A stretch of DNA of 64,000 nt from JAGXTF01 sp038317095 (lineage in GTDB: Bacteria; Bacteroidota; Bacteroidia; NS11-12g; UBA955). This document shows, one piece after another, positions 56,554-64,000 of this stretch. The stretch is from NCBI GenBank assembly GCA_038317095.1, contig JBBQBB010000007.1, positions 21,777 through 85,776 of the forward strand, written 5' to 3'. The notes under the pieces are model-generated. The model worked only from the letters and a program-made list of their open reading frames with translations, was not told the DNA's origin and searched no databases. Position 1 is the stretch's first letter. Every line of letters begins with the position of its first letter. A program made the position numbers and the translations under genes.

Positions 56554-57252
56554 TTAATTGGATTTTGGTCCGAACAATTTATACGCAAATGAAATGGAAT
56601 AATAAAAGTTGTTCGAATTTAAATAAAATTGAAAATAGCTGCCCTTTGATTTTGTATACCCAGTGCTGGTTATATTGTATTTATTGGTGTTCCAATTGTA
56701 TCCCATTAAACCAATATTTGTGAGCAACATAATGCGTTTCGTTGCAAGCCACGCAACGCCACCCGTAAGGTTTACCGTTGTATTTTGTGACTCCGTTTTA
56801 GAAGTGGTAGTTACCGAAGTTTGTGTATTCGTTTCATCTATAGTTCCTTTTTGGGGACTCATGCCTATTGAGAATCCCAAAAAAGTCTTTAGCTTTTCAG
56901 ATGCATCAAAATATTTATAGAGACCCAAACTTAAACTGGTTCCGGTATATGAGTATTTTGTGGTCTTTTTGCCACTTATATCATTGGTCTTGTTTGTGTT
57001 TTTATCAAAACCGACACCCAAGCCCACCGATAAATTGTTTTTGAAAAAATACTGAACCCCAGGGCCGATATGGAAGTTTGTATAACTATACTCTGCTGTT
57101 GCCGTGCTGGTGGACCCATTTACCTTTGAATAATCCGATTTGGAGTTATAAAATGAAATGTCAAGCAATCCATAAAGTGTTCCTTTAAGAATTTGTGCAT
57201 TTGCGGTAAAAGCAAGGCATATAATGCCGAGAATGGTGGTAGTTTTTTTCAT
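56554..57252 (-). CDS. Outer-membrane beta-barrel protein
   Basis: The 232 residues start with a signal peptide (MKKTTTILGIICLAFTANA). The rest is Ser/Thr/Asn-rich with alternating hydrophobic residues and glycine-aromatic pairs (HIGPGVQYFFKNNLSVGLGVGF, TGTSLSLGLYKYF, FLGFSIGM), ending in a strand with SISFAYKLFG, as in 8-stranded OMP_b-brl proteins of Bacteroidota. Function unknown. It is a single gene; its end converges with the small T9SS gene, 153 bp away. Confidence 0.82.
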   Translation of the reverse strand: MKKTTTILGIICLAFTANAQILKGTLYGLLDISFYNSKSDYSKVNGSTSTATAEYSYTNFHIGPGVQYFFKNNLSVGLGVGFDKNTNKTNDISGKKTTKYSYTGTSLSLGLYKYFDASEKLKTFLGFSIGMSPQKGTIDETNTQTSVTTTSKTESQNTTVNLTGGVAWLATKRIMLLTNIGLMGYNWNTNKYNITSTGYTKSKGSYFQFYLNSNNFYYSISFAYKLFGPKSN

Positions 57253-57487
57253 GTTATTTTTTTTAATTGAACAAAAATATTATTAAAAGCACATGAATAA
57301 GCAAAACAATTACTTAAGTTCTGCACATTCCAAATTAAGGTAGAGTAAATTATACAGATTTTCAGGTATAATTTTGTTTATTAACCCTACATCTATTACC
57401 AGGATGAACAAAACCACATATCCAAAAAGTAGGCTTATTTTATTGATTATTGACATCACCATCCAATAATAGATACTAAAAAACATT

Positions 57488-59194
57488 TTACCTCCGCCCC
57501 AACCGCAGCAATTCCCCGGCCAGATTGTAACTTAAAAATACGGTAATATCAGAAACATTTAATGGGTGCGCATACGGATTTGTGATGGGTGAATCTTTGC
57601 GGTTTAGGTATTGGATGTTCAAGGAGAAATTGTGCTTTTTGTGGTAGGTGTATCTGGCTCCGCAGCGCAGGTTTAAAACATTGCCCGATGATTTTTGGTT
57701 GGCGTAGGAAAGGGTTTTGGAAATGCTAAATTGGGTTTGTATTTGTTTTTTATAAAAGGGTTTTGAAATGGAAAAAACGGGTGATATATTTTGAACCAAT
57801 ATTGTGCCTATGTTCATTTGGCCTGCATTGGCAGCGGCGGATATTGATAATCCACTCTTTAATTTTAAATAACTCAAACCCATAGAAAAATTGTAGAATG
57901 CGTTTCCCGTAGATTTCTTTTCACCAGTCTGTTCTATGTTCAATTGCCTTGTTCCATTGAGGTTTAGCGTGAAAGATTTTACCGTGTCTGAAACAAGCGA
58001 AATATGTGTTCCCAATTGCATGTTTTCTGCAATTTGGCGAAAGTTTAATGTGTCCCATGCCAAATAAGGATTGTTGGTGTTTTGGTAATCGGTAAAAGGG
58101 CGCAAATTGGTGTAACTTAAAAAATTATTGTACCCAGCATTGATTCCAAATTTAGTCGAGGGTTGAAAGTTTACGTTGGCACTGCCAACTGTGCGCGTCA
58201 TTTGGCTTTGTTTTTTTGAATCCAGATTGTCGTGCTGTTTCCCAAACGTTCCATTTACATTTAATTTTCCTTTCCACAATTGTAAGCCCAGTCCTGCTGT
58301 AATATTTTGCAAATCATTGTTGAAATAATAAGCGCCCAAGGTGCGGTAATTGGGGTCTACCTTTTCATACCCAGCGCTAATTTGCAAAAAGCGAATGGCA
58401 TATTGCAATCCCAATTTCAAGGCTGTATTTTGGCTTGTGGTATTTGCTACGCGGGAGTCCGCTGTAAGTCTGCTGATACCTATATCTGCATTGCCCCGAA
58501 ATTGCTTGCTTATCTGTTGTTGCAATTGCATTCCTGCGCAAATATTTTGCATGGGCGTAATGTTGGAATAAGCAGGAATATGAATGCTATGGATTTCATC
58601 CGCAGCATGAAAAAGCTGACCTGAAATTTGTGTTTTGTTGCCTGCAAAACCAATGCGAATTCCTTTTCCCATTCTTTTGTAGGTTGCGGTTGCCAGCGAA
58701 ACCGCGTTGGTGTCGGGTTGGTTTGCTTTTTGAAAACGGCCATAGAATAAGGCTATGTTCCATTTTCCTGGAGTCAATTCCAATCCAGCGCCTCTAAATA
58801 CATGTCCATTTACGGTATAACTGCCCCAACTTTGGGATATTGTACCTAGGTGCAATGCAATCCATTTGTAAGATGGGTGCAAACTGCTTTGGTTAAAATT
58901 GGGTTGGGTAAATTGATTCCCCAAATTGCTATAGTTGAAAGAAAACGGAGCATTGATGATGTCAAAAAATTTAAAATTTACGTTGCCATTAAATACCCAA
59001 GTTTGCGCTTGGCGCGCTGGAGTTGCCCTGTTTGTATTGTAAAATATTTGGTTCCAACCCACATTGCCAGTGGCTTGCAAAGGATCCGCCGTTTTAAACT
59101 TCTCCAAATCCTGCGCCGAAACAGCATTAAAAAACAAACCTAATATTACCAAACAAAAATAAAATGGTGCAGTATTGTTTTTTAATTTTACCAT
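57488..59194 (-). CDS. Large outer-membrane beta-barrel protein of surface cluster
   Basis: The 568 residues have an N-terminal signal (hydrophobic FYFCLVILGLFFNAVSAQ) and then a long run of amphipathic strands with Asn/Gln-rich turns (NVNFKFFDIINAPFSFNYSN, GLQYAIRFLQISAGYEK, NLNGTRQLNIEQTG), ending GELLRLGRR. The strand count suggests about 20 or more strands. It is the last of four minus-strand genes with gaps of 25 bp, a 4-bp overlap and one bp. No recognised family: it is not a TonB receptor (no plug) and is longer than PorP/SprF proteins. It might serve as an anchor or pore for the proteins encoded upstream. Confidence 0.75.
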   Translation of the reverse strand: MVKLKNNTAPFYFCLVILGLFFNAVSAQDLEKFKTADPLQATGNVGWNQIFYNTNRATPARQAQTWVFNGNVNFKFFDIINAPFSFNYSNLGNQFTQPNFNQSSLHPSYKWIALHLGTISQSWGSYTVNGHVFRGAGLELTPGKWNIALFYGRFQKANQPDTNAVSLATATYKRMGKGIRIGFAGNKTQISGQLFHAADEIHSIHIPAYSNITPMQNICAGMQLQQQISKQFRGNADIGISRLTADSRVANTTSQNTALKLGLQYAIRFLQISAGYEKVDPNYRTLGAYYFNNDLQNITAGLGLQLWKGKLNVNGTFGKQHDNLDSKKQSQMTRTVGSANVNFQPSTKFGINAGYNNFLSYTNLRPFTDYQNTNNPYLAWDTLNFRQIAENMQLGTHISLVSDTVKSFTLNLNGTRQLNIEQTGEKKSTGNAFYNFSMGLSYLKLKSGLSISAAANAGQMNIGTILVQNISPVFSISKPFYKKQIQTQFSISKTLSYANQKSSGNVLNLRCGARYTYHKKHNFSLNIQYLNRKDSPITNPYAHPLNVSDITVFLSYNLAGELLRLGRR

Positions 59195-59219
59195 TTCTAA
59201 TTAATCGTTAATAATTAAT

Positions 59220-61373
59220 TCACGGAATAACAACCACTTTAATCGTTTTACTCTCATTCCCTGCCACCAATTTAAGAAAGAATATACTTTCGGTTTGGCT
59301 TTTAAATGCAGTTATTTCATAATATTTCTTCTTGTAATAATCTATGTCGCCAACGATATCTCCACTGATTGGATCTATCTTATAAATTACAATATTGGCA
59401 GTATCTCTAAGGGTTACTTTTATTTTAAAATTCTGCCCGTCATTGGGGTTTGGATCTATTTCAAATTTCTGAATCAGCGGACCGGTATACCCATATTTGG
59501 TTTTGATGCCCGCGCTGTCGTTTTTCCCAACGATGGTAATGTTTTTACTTAAAGTATAACCGCAACCTGCATACCGATTGTTTAATTTAATTGTAAATGT
59601 TCCCGTATCTGGATACCGCATTTTATTGGTTGTGGCTTTTAAAATGCTGCTTACAATTCTGTTGTCGCTATACTTCCATTCTGACTTGTCTGCTGCGGGT
59701 TTGCTCACATCCACGGCAAAAACAGAATCGGTTAAAAAAGCTTTTGTCGGTACCAGAAAATCATGCAAAATAGTTAAGTTTTTGCGCACCAAACTTATGG
59801 TATCTGTATGCATACATGCCAATGAATCTTTGACCGTAAGCACATATTTACCCGCATTTATTAAGGTGATTGTATCTTTGGTAGAAATAATTCCTGCATC
59901 CCCTTTAATTTGGTAAGATTGTGCCTTTGGGTCGTGGATATTTAAAAACAAATTTTGGCCAATGCACAAGGTTGTATCCAATTTAATGGCAGTATAAAAT
60001 TTAGCAGGTTCTTTTATTTCTATAACATTAGAAACCACACAATTTAAATTGTTTTTTACCCAAAAAGTATATTTACCTCCTGCTGTATTTTTAAGGGTAT
60101 CTGGCAAAGCATGCCAATTTATACTGTCTCTGCTGTAGTATCTTTTTGATGTATCTGTACCACTAGATTTGATTTCAATTGACGCATTTTTATCGCCAAA
60201 ACATTTAAGAAATTCGATTTGTTTTATGTCTGCCTTAAAATCACCTACAAAATCATCTTTTAAAATGAAAGTATCAAAAAACAATTTACAGGTAAATCCA
60301 TTCCAAGGGGTAAAATCGTACATAAAGCGATATTGACCTCTGTTCAATGGCAATTGCACAATGGTGTTTGGCGTTACCGACATATTCAACCAATTTTTGT
60401 TTGCCAAAGCCAAAGGCGACCTACCCACATTCAGCAGTTGGTATCTGTATTCTTTGGTGCTGTCGGGGTGTTTGTAAAAAACCCAAAAACGCGGCACTAC
60501 ACCATTGGCATTAAAATCGCTGTCTTGAAAATAAACGGTTACATTTTTTATGTCTGCGCAAGTTTTCCCGGTTTGGCGAATAGAATCCAAATGCCAACCC
60601 AAAAAGAAACGGACAGGGCCTATGGGGTTGGAGAAAACATCCACTTTGTTGCTCACATTGCTGTTTTCCACTTTTACTTTATAATAAACCCTTTCACCGT
60701 AAAAAACACCGCCATGGTAGCTGCCTTTTGCTGGATAAAATACAATGCCTGTATCTACGGCTGTCCAAGTTTTCATGCCATCTTTGCTTTCATACCATAA
60801 ACAACGTTCTCCTTTTTGCTGCCAGCCTAGGCCACAGGGTAGACTTAATTTAAGTGGGGCTTCAAAATTATATTGATCATACCGGCAGTAAATTTCAAAC
60901 GGACGGCTAAAATGTCCATCGCTGTTCCGGATGTTTTCTACCGGAAAATCTTGCTGAAAATAGGCGTCTACACTGCCACAAATGGTACCAACACCGCTGT
61001 CGGTAAAGCTAACACAGGCATCGCCACCAAACGGATTTGTGCTGTTAAAACCCGAACAAGGTTGGGCATACAATGTGCCACCCGCCATGTATTTTTGCAA
61101 CAGTATTCCATTTTTTCTGCGCAATTCTACCCAAAACACATCTATCACAAAGTTGTCGGCCCAAACGTGGGTTACAATTTGGTCTAGGCCTTTGTAACTT
61201 AGTAAAAAACTATCCGTTTTGGTGGTGGGGCCATTTTGGTAATGCAGCAATACTTGCACCTCCTTGTCCATGTATGGGGCATGAATGTAGCTCATTTTTA
61301 CATGCACCCCTTGGTAGGTAGTGGCATGCAATTGGCTGCATATTAGCAGAATAGAAAATAAAATATACCTCAT
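59220..61373 (-). CDS. T9SS-secreted protein with SprB-like repeat
   Basis: I start at ATG 61373, which opens the signal peptide MRYILFSILLICSQLHATTY and overlaps the FN3 gene stop (ATGA); the frame itself extends to 61451. Of 717 residues, the region near 415-490 (FLKCFGDKNASIEIKSSG, GGKYTFWVKNNLNCVVSN) matches the SprB-repeat pattern of Bacteroidota surface adhesins, followed by an Ig/PKD-like domain (CIGQNLFLNI). The end (FEIDPNPNDGQNFKIKV, IVIYKID, SIFFLKLVAGNES) is a T9SS type A-like sorting domain. It is the third gene of the cluster. Probably exported to the cell surface; ligand unknown. Confidence 0.82.
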   Translation of the reverse strand: MRYILFSILLICSQLHATTYQGVHVKMSYIHAPYMDKEVQVLLHYQNGPTTKTDSFLLSYKGLDQIVTHVWADNFVIDVFWVELRRKNGILLQKYMAGGTLYAQPCSGFNSTNPFGGDACVSFTDSGVGTICGSVDAYFQQDFPVENIRNSDGHFSRPFEIYCRYDQYNFEAPLKLSLPCGLGWQQKGERCLWYESKDGMKTWTAVDTGIVFYPAKGSYHGGVFYGERVYYKVKVENSNVSNKVDVFSNPIGPVRFFLGWHLDSIRQTGKTCADIKNVTVYFQDSDFNANGVVPRFWVFYKHPDSTKEYRYQLLNVGRSPLALANKNWLNMSVTPNTIVQLPLNRGQYRFMYDFTPWNGFTCKLFFDTFILKDDFVGDFKADIKQIEFLKCFGDKNASIEIKSSGTDTSKRYYSRDSINWHALPDTLKNTAGGKYTFWVKNNLNCVVSNVIEIKEPAKFYTAIKLDTTLCIGQNLFLNIHDPKAQSYQIKGDAGIISTKDTITLINAGKYVLTVKDSLACMHTDTISLVRKNLTILHDFLVPTKAFLTDSVFAVDVSKPAADKSEWKYSDNRIVSSILKATTNKMRYPDTGTFTIKLNNRYAGCGYTLSKNITIVGKNDSAGIKTKYGYTGPLIQKFEIDPNPNDGQNFKIKVTLRDTANIVIYKIDPISGDIVGDIDYYKKKYYEITAFKSQTESIFFLKLVAGNESKTIKVVVIP

Positions 61374-63415
61374 GGAATGCTTCTCCTTCCATCGCGAAGA
61401 TAAACAATGATACTGTAATTTTGCACTTTGTACTTTTTTGGAATAGGACATTGAAAGGTGGTTTCATTTTCTTTGGCTGTGCCCAATGTTTTGATTACAC
61501 CATTTGCATTTATTTCTAGAATTCTGTAATGAGATATTTCTGTTTGCATCGGTTTTTCCCAGTAGAATGCCAGTTTATTTGTGGTGGAATCCATGGCAAT
61601 ACAATTGAATGTAATTTTGGGTAAAATGGGGTTGTTAAATGTACGCACATTTGTGGTAGGCAGAACATCGGATAGCTTTTGGTTTTTACCCATAGCCATC
61701 AGAGAATATTCATACACACAACCAGCTTCTATTAAACTGTCTGAATATTGGGTAGAATCAACCGAGATTCGAATGGTTATTTCATTGTTGTAGGATGCAC
61801 AATTGTCGTTGCGTTTTAAAATAAAATAACCAATATTGTTGTTGGAATTCGTCCAAAAAAGTGTAATGTCTTTTTTAGATACGGTTGTTTTGTAAATAAC
61901 AGGTGTTGCAGGTTTTCGTAAGTCTGGCAATTGAATGCCAAATGGAATGCTATGCAAAGATTCGTTGAAACGATTGTCTGCCGCAACCAGTTGATAAAAA
62001 ATACTGTCTCTATGCATGGAAATATCGATGGTATCTATAAAAAATGTATCTTTTATAAAGAATGGTGTGCGTACTGCAAATTCGTCATTTCTAAAATTGG
62101 ATTGGTACACTTTGTATCCATAAAAATCTTTTTCAAAAGCGCGGTTCCATTCTATTTTAACTATGCCATTTGAATCAATCTGGTGTTTGTTAATTTGTGG
62201 AATATTGGGTGGAGTAGAATCTGTAAGTTGAAATAGCAATGGTAAAGAGGCGATTGAATTCCCGCTGCTGTCTATGGTTAGGATTTTATAATATCCGGAT
62301 TGGTAAAATTTATATCTGCGTGTTGAAGGTGAAATTATAGGTACTTCTAAATTTCGATAATTCCCATCTATCGAATCGCAAAACGCAGCTTTGAAACCTA
62401 CAATTCGTGTTTCCAATTCAGGTGCAAAATCCCAATGTAAAAAATCGGTTTTTTGGTACAAATACGAAGCTGGAGTGGAATTTGTAGAAAAAACCCGAAT
62501 AGAAGTTTTTGCGGAGGGTGCGCCTTCGGATCCGAAAAAACTTATTCCCAAAATGCGATAAAATATTGGATTCGGATTGTCGCCAACGGAGTCAATAAAA
62601 TTATTTGAAATAGCCTTGTTTACTGATGTTCCAAAAAGGATAGCATTCGCATTTATTTTAGAAAAAACATTCCCATTGTCAATTGATTTTTCAATATACA
62701 ATCCATAATATTCAGGATATTTATCTTGCAGATTCCAGGTGACGGAAACCCTACCATTTCCTGCAGTTAATTGGGGCGCTGGCAACGCTTTTAAAAATGA
62801 AAAATTTGACGACGAAATCCGCACCAAACTGGTGTCCATATCTGTATTGGATTGCAGGTATAAGCGGTACAAATAATTTTCATTGGCTGCTACTGTTAAA
62901 TCCGCAAAAGCCAGTCCTGAATAATAGGCAAGGGTAGGTTTGTTGAGCATAGCAATCATCGACAGGGAAAAACTGTTGGCATTGTTTTGTTGACTTTGAA
63001 TGAGGTTGCCAATGGTATTGTTTTCCGTATTTGTAAAACTTGCAATGCAATTTCGTAAAATCACAGCTTCCGGGATATTGTCGGACAATGAATCAAGCAC
63101 TGAAGTGGCGGCAGGCTTTAATGCTTGCGGTGTTAGTTTGTGTAAGATTAAAGTTGCATTTTCAATGTTTTTTGGCAAAGTATAACGGTCAATTTGTATG
63201 CCATGTTCAGAAATCAATTTCCATTGTTCGTAATTTTTTGGAAGAATTCTAAACTCTATGCCCTTTGAAGTTGTTTGTGAAATAATCTTTAATTCATCCT
63301 TTTTATTTTGGCCATTCGCTAGATTGAAAACAGTTGTAAAGAGGAATAGAAACGAAAGAACTAATCTGGATTTAATAGATGTATAAAAGTGATATGAAAT
63401 TAATTCATTTGTCAT
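61370..63415 (-). CDS. FN3-domain exported protein of surface cluster
   Basis: The 681 residues have a signal peptide after a short N-terminal extension (LVLSFLFLFTTVFNLANGQ). A helical region of about 180 residues follows, then at least four fibronectin type III-like domains, each with a VSVTW/KIEWNRA/ITLFWTN/LAFYWEK strand followed by a YxxYxx strand. No T9SS sorting domain is present at its end (DGRRSIP), so it may stay periplasmic or associate with the outer membrane through partners. It is coupled to the downstream T9SS gene by a 4-bp overlap, and the upstream partial gene ends one base before it. Confidence 0.8.
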   Translation of the reverse strand: MTNELISYHFYTSIKSRLVLSFLFLFTTVFNLANGQNKKDELKIISQTTSKGIEFRILPKNYEQWKLISEHGIQIDRYTLPKNIENATLILHKLTPQALKPAATSVLDSLSDNIPEAVILRNCIASFTNTENNTIGNLIQSQQNNANSFSLSMIAMLNKPTLAYYSGLAFADLTVAANENYLYRLYLQSNTDMDTSLVRISSSNFSFLKALPAPQLTAGNGRVSVTWNLQDKYPEYYGLYIEKSIDNGNVFSKINANAILFGTSVNKAISNNFIDSVGDNPNPIFYRILGISFFGSEGAPSAKTSIRVFSTNSTPASYLYQKTDFLHWDFAPELETRIVGFKAAFCDSIDGNYRNLEVPIISPSTRRYKFYQSGYYKILTIDSSGNSIASLPLLFQLTDSTPPNIPQINKHQIDSNGIVKIEWNRAFEKDFYGYKVYQSNFRNDEFAVRTPFFIKDTFFIDTIDISMHRDSIFYQLVAADNRFNESLHSIPFGIQLPDLRKPATPVIYKTTVSKKDITLFWTNSNNNIGYFILKRNDNCASYNNEITIRISVDSTQYSDSLIEAGCVYEYSLMAMGKNQKLSDVLPTTNVRTFNNPILPKITFNCIAMDSTTNKLAFYWEKPMQTEISHYRILEINANGVIKTLGTAKENETTFQCPIPKKYKVQNYSIIVYLRDGRRSIP

Positions 63416-63416
63416 A

Positions 63417-64000
63417 TTATTTCACAGTGTAAGTGGTTTTAAAATCGGAACTGGGTTTTATCAAACTTGGTAAATAGTATTGAACTTGTATACCAAAATT
63501 GCCGGGTTTTGGTAATGGATCAATCTCTAAATTTTGAATTCTTTGCATCAAAGTAACTGTATAAGAGGGAACCGCAGTACTTGCGATTGCGATTGGCAAA
63601 GAGGCAATGACGCTGGATGCGCCAAGAGGCGGACTCATAGTTGGCACAATTGATGTACTGCTGGTGGATAAGGTTGTAATTCCTTTAGGAGCAGATGAAA
63701 CGAACGATTTTGCATAATTGGTTGCATCTATCGTTGTTATTTTTCCTGAGATGAGCAGCGCAATAATTTTGGTTTTAATGGCTTCTAGATCATTTTCTGC
63801 AATACTTGGCAAATCATATTTAATTTCTAAATATTTATCTTTAAAAATAAAATATTTTCCAGATAAAATATCAATGTTATTCAATACCGCACTGGCATAT
63901 TGGGGCTGATATATTTTGATTGCTTTTGTCGGAATGGCTCCGTATATATTCGTATCACGACCTAAAAAATTAAATGGAAGACAAGTGCCTGAAGTTTTGT
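63417..64000 (-). CDS. Partial exported or surface protein, 5' end outside window
   Basis: The frame is open from the right edge to the stop at 63417, giving 193 visible residues, from KTSGTCLPFNLFGRDTNIYG to YYLPSLIKPSSDFKTTYTVK. A Ser/Thr/Pro/Ala-rich stretch lies in the middle (about residues 100-150). There is no C-terminal T9SS domain. The TTG at 63884 is not taken as a start because protein-like sequence continues upstream without a stop. First visible gene of the four-gene cluster. Function unknown. Confidence 0.65.
   Translation of the reverse strand, partial: KTSGTCLPFNFLGRDTNIYGAIPTKAIKIYQPQYASAVLNNIDILSGKYFIFKDKYLEIKYDLPSIAENDLEAIKTKIIALLISGKITTIDATNYAKSFVSSAPKGITTLSTSSTSIVPTMSPPLGASSVIASLPIAIASTAVPSYTVTLMQRIQNLEIDPLPKPGNFGIQVQYYLPSLIKPSSDFKTTYTVK

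Overview
The window is a stretch of chromosome from a member of the Bacteroidota, most likely a free-living or environmental lineage near the Chitinophagales, Sphingobacteriales or Cytophagales; I cannot place it more finely. The case rests on four proteins with recognisable or probable type IX secretion (T9SS) C-terminal domains, several promoter-like TAnnTTTG (-7) boxes directly before start codons, an ECF sigma factor of the type expanded in Bacteroidota, a bacillithiol synthesis gene (bshA), and AT-rich DNA with few Shine-Dalgarno sequences.

Layout. 1-1.5 kb: end of an unidentified gene, then an iscU-iscA-type iron-sulfur assembly operon with a small coiled-coil gene. 1.7-21.4 kb: one uninterrupted 6576-residue secreted protein with four beta-helix modules, about 24 cysteine-bearing Ig-like repeats and a T9SS sorting domain. 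21.4-24.4 kb: leuS on the minus strand, carrying three in-frame copies of a palindromic repeat. 24.4-30.7 kb: obg, an EI24-like membrane protein, two different periplasmic parvulin chaperones and a MoxR ATPase. 31-33.4 kb (minus): lptB-lplA-nth. 33.4-38.5 kb: an accessory stretch with degraded ORFs, a glycosyltransferase, a beta-helix lipoprotein and a DoxX-like gene broken by an in-frame stop. 38.5-46.2 kb: tadA, bshA, an ECF sigma factor, recQ and a kdsD-manC-type-patatin operon. 46.6-52.4 kb: an EamA transporter facing an operon of a membrane patatin, a membrane protein, a GNAT acetyltransferase and a decayed WG-repeat gene. 52.4-57.3 kb: a DUF2007 protein, an SF1 helicase, a small T9SS cargo protein and an outer-membrane barrel. 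57.5-64 kb (minus): a four-gene cell-surface cluster that runs off the right edge.

The housekeeping genes supply Fe-S assembly, tRNA charging and editing, lipoylation, LPS transport (LptB), the Kdo precursor (KdsD), a GDP-mannose precursor and base-excision repair. The envelope genes (parvulins, LptB, KdsD, T9SS cargos, barrels) form a consistent picture of a Gram-negative cell that invests heavily in secreted surface protein.

The most unusual signals are (i) three dispersed copies of one palindromic repeat inside leuS, read in two different frames without breaking the gene; (ii) higher-order tandem duplications of 522 and 531 bp inside the giant adhesin-like gene; (iii) core promoters lying so close to start codons that leaderless transcripts are likely; (iv) the uncharacterised FN3/SprB-like/outer-membrane barrel cluster at the right end; and (v) at least two clearly decaying genes. 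I saw no tRNA, rRNA, CRISPR array, transposase or prophage. Family names come from motif recognition without any database search.
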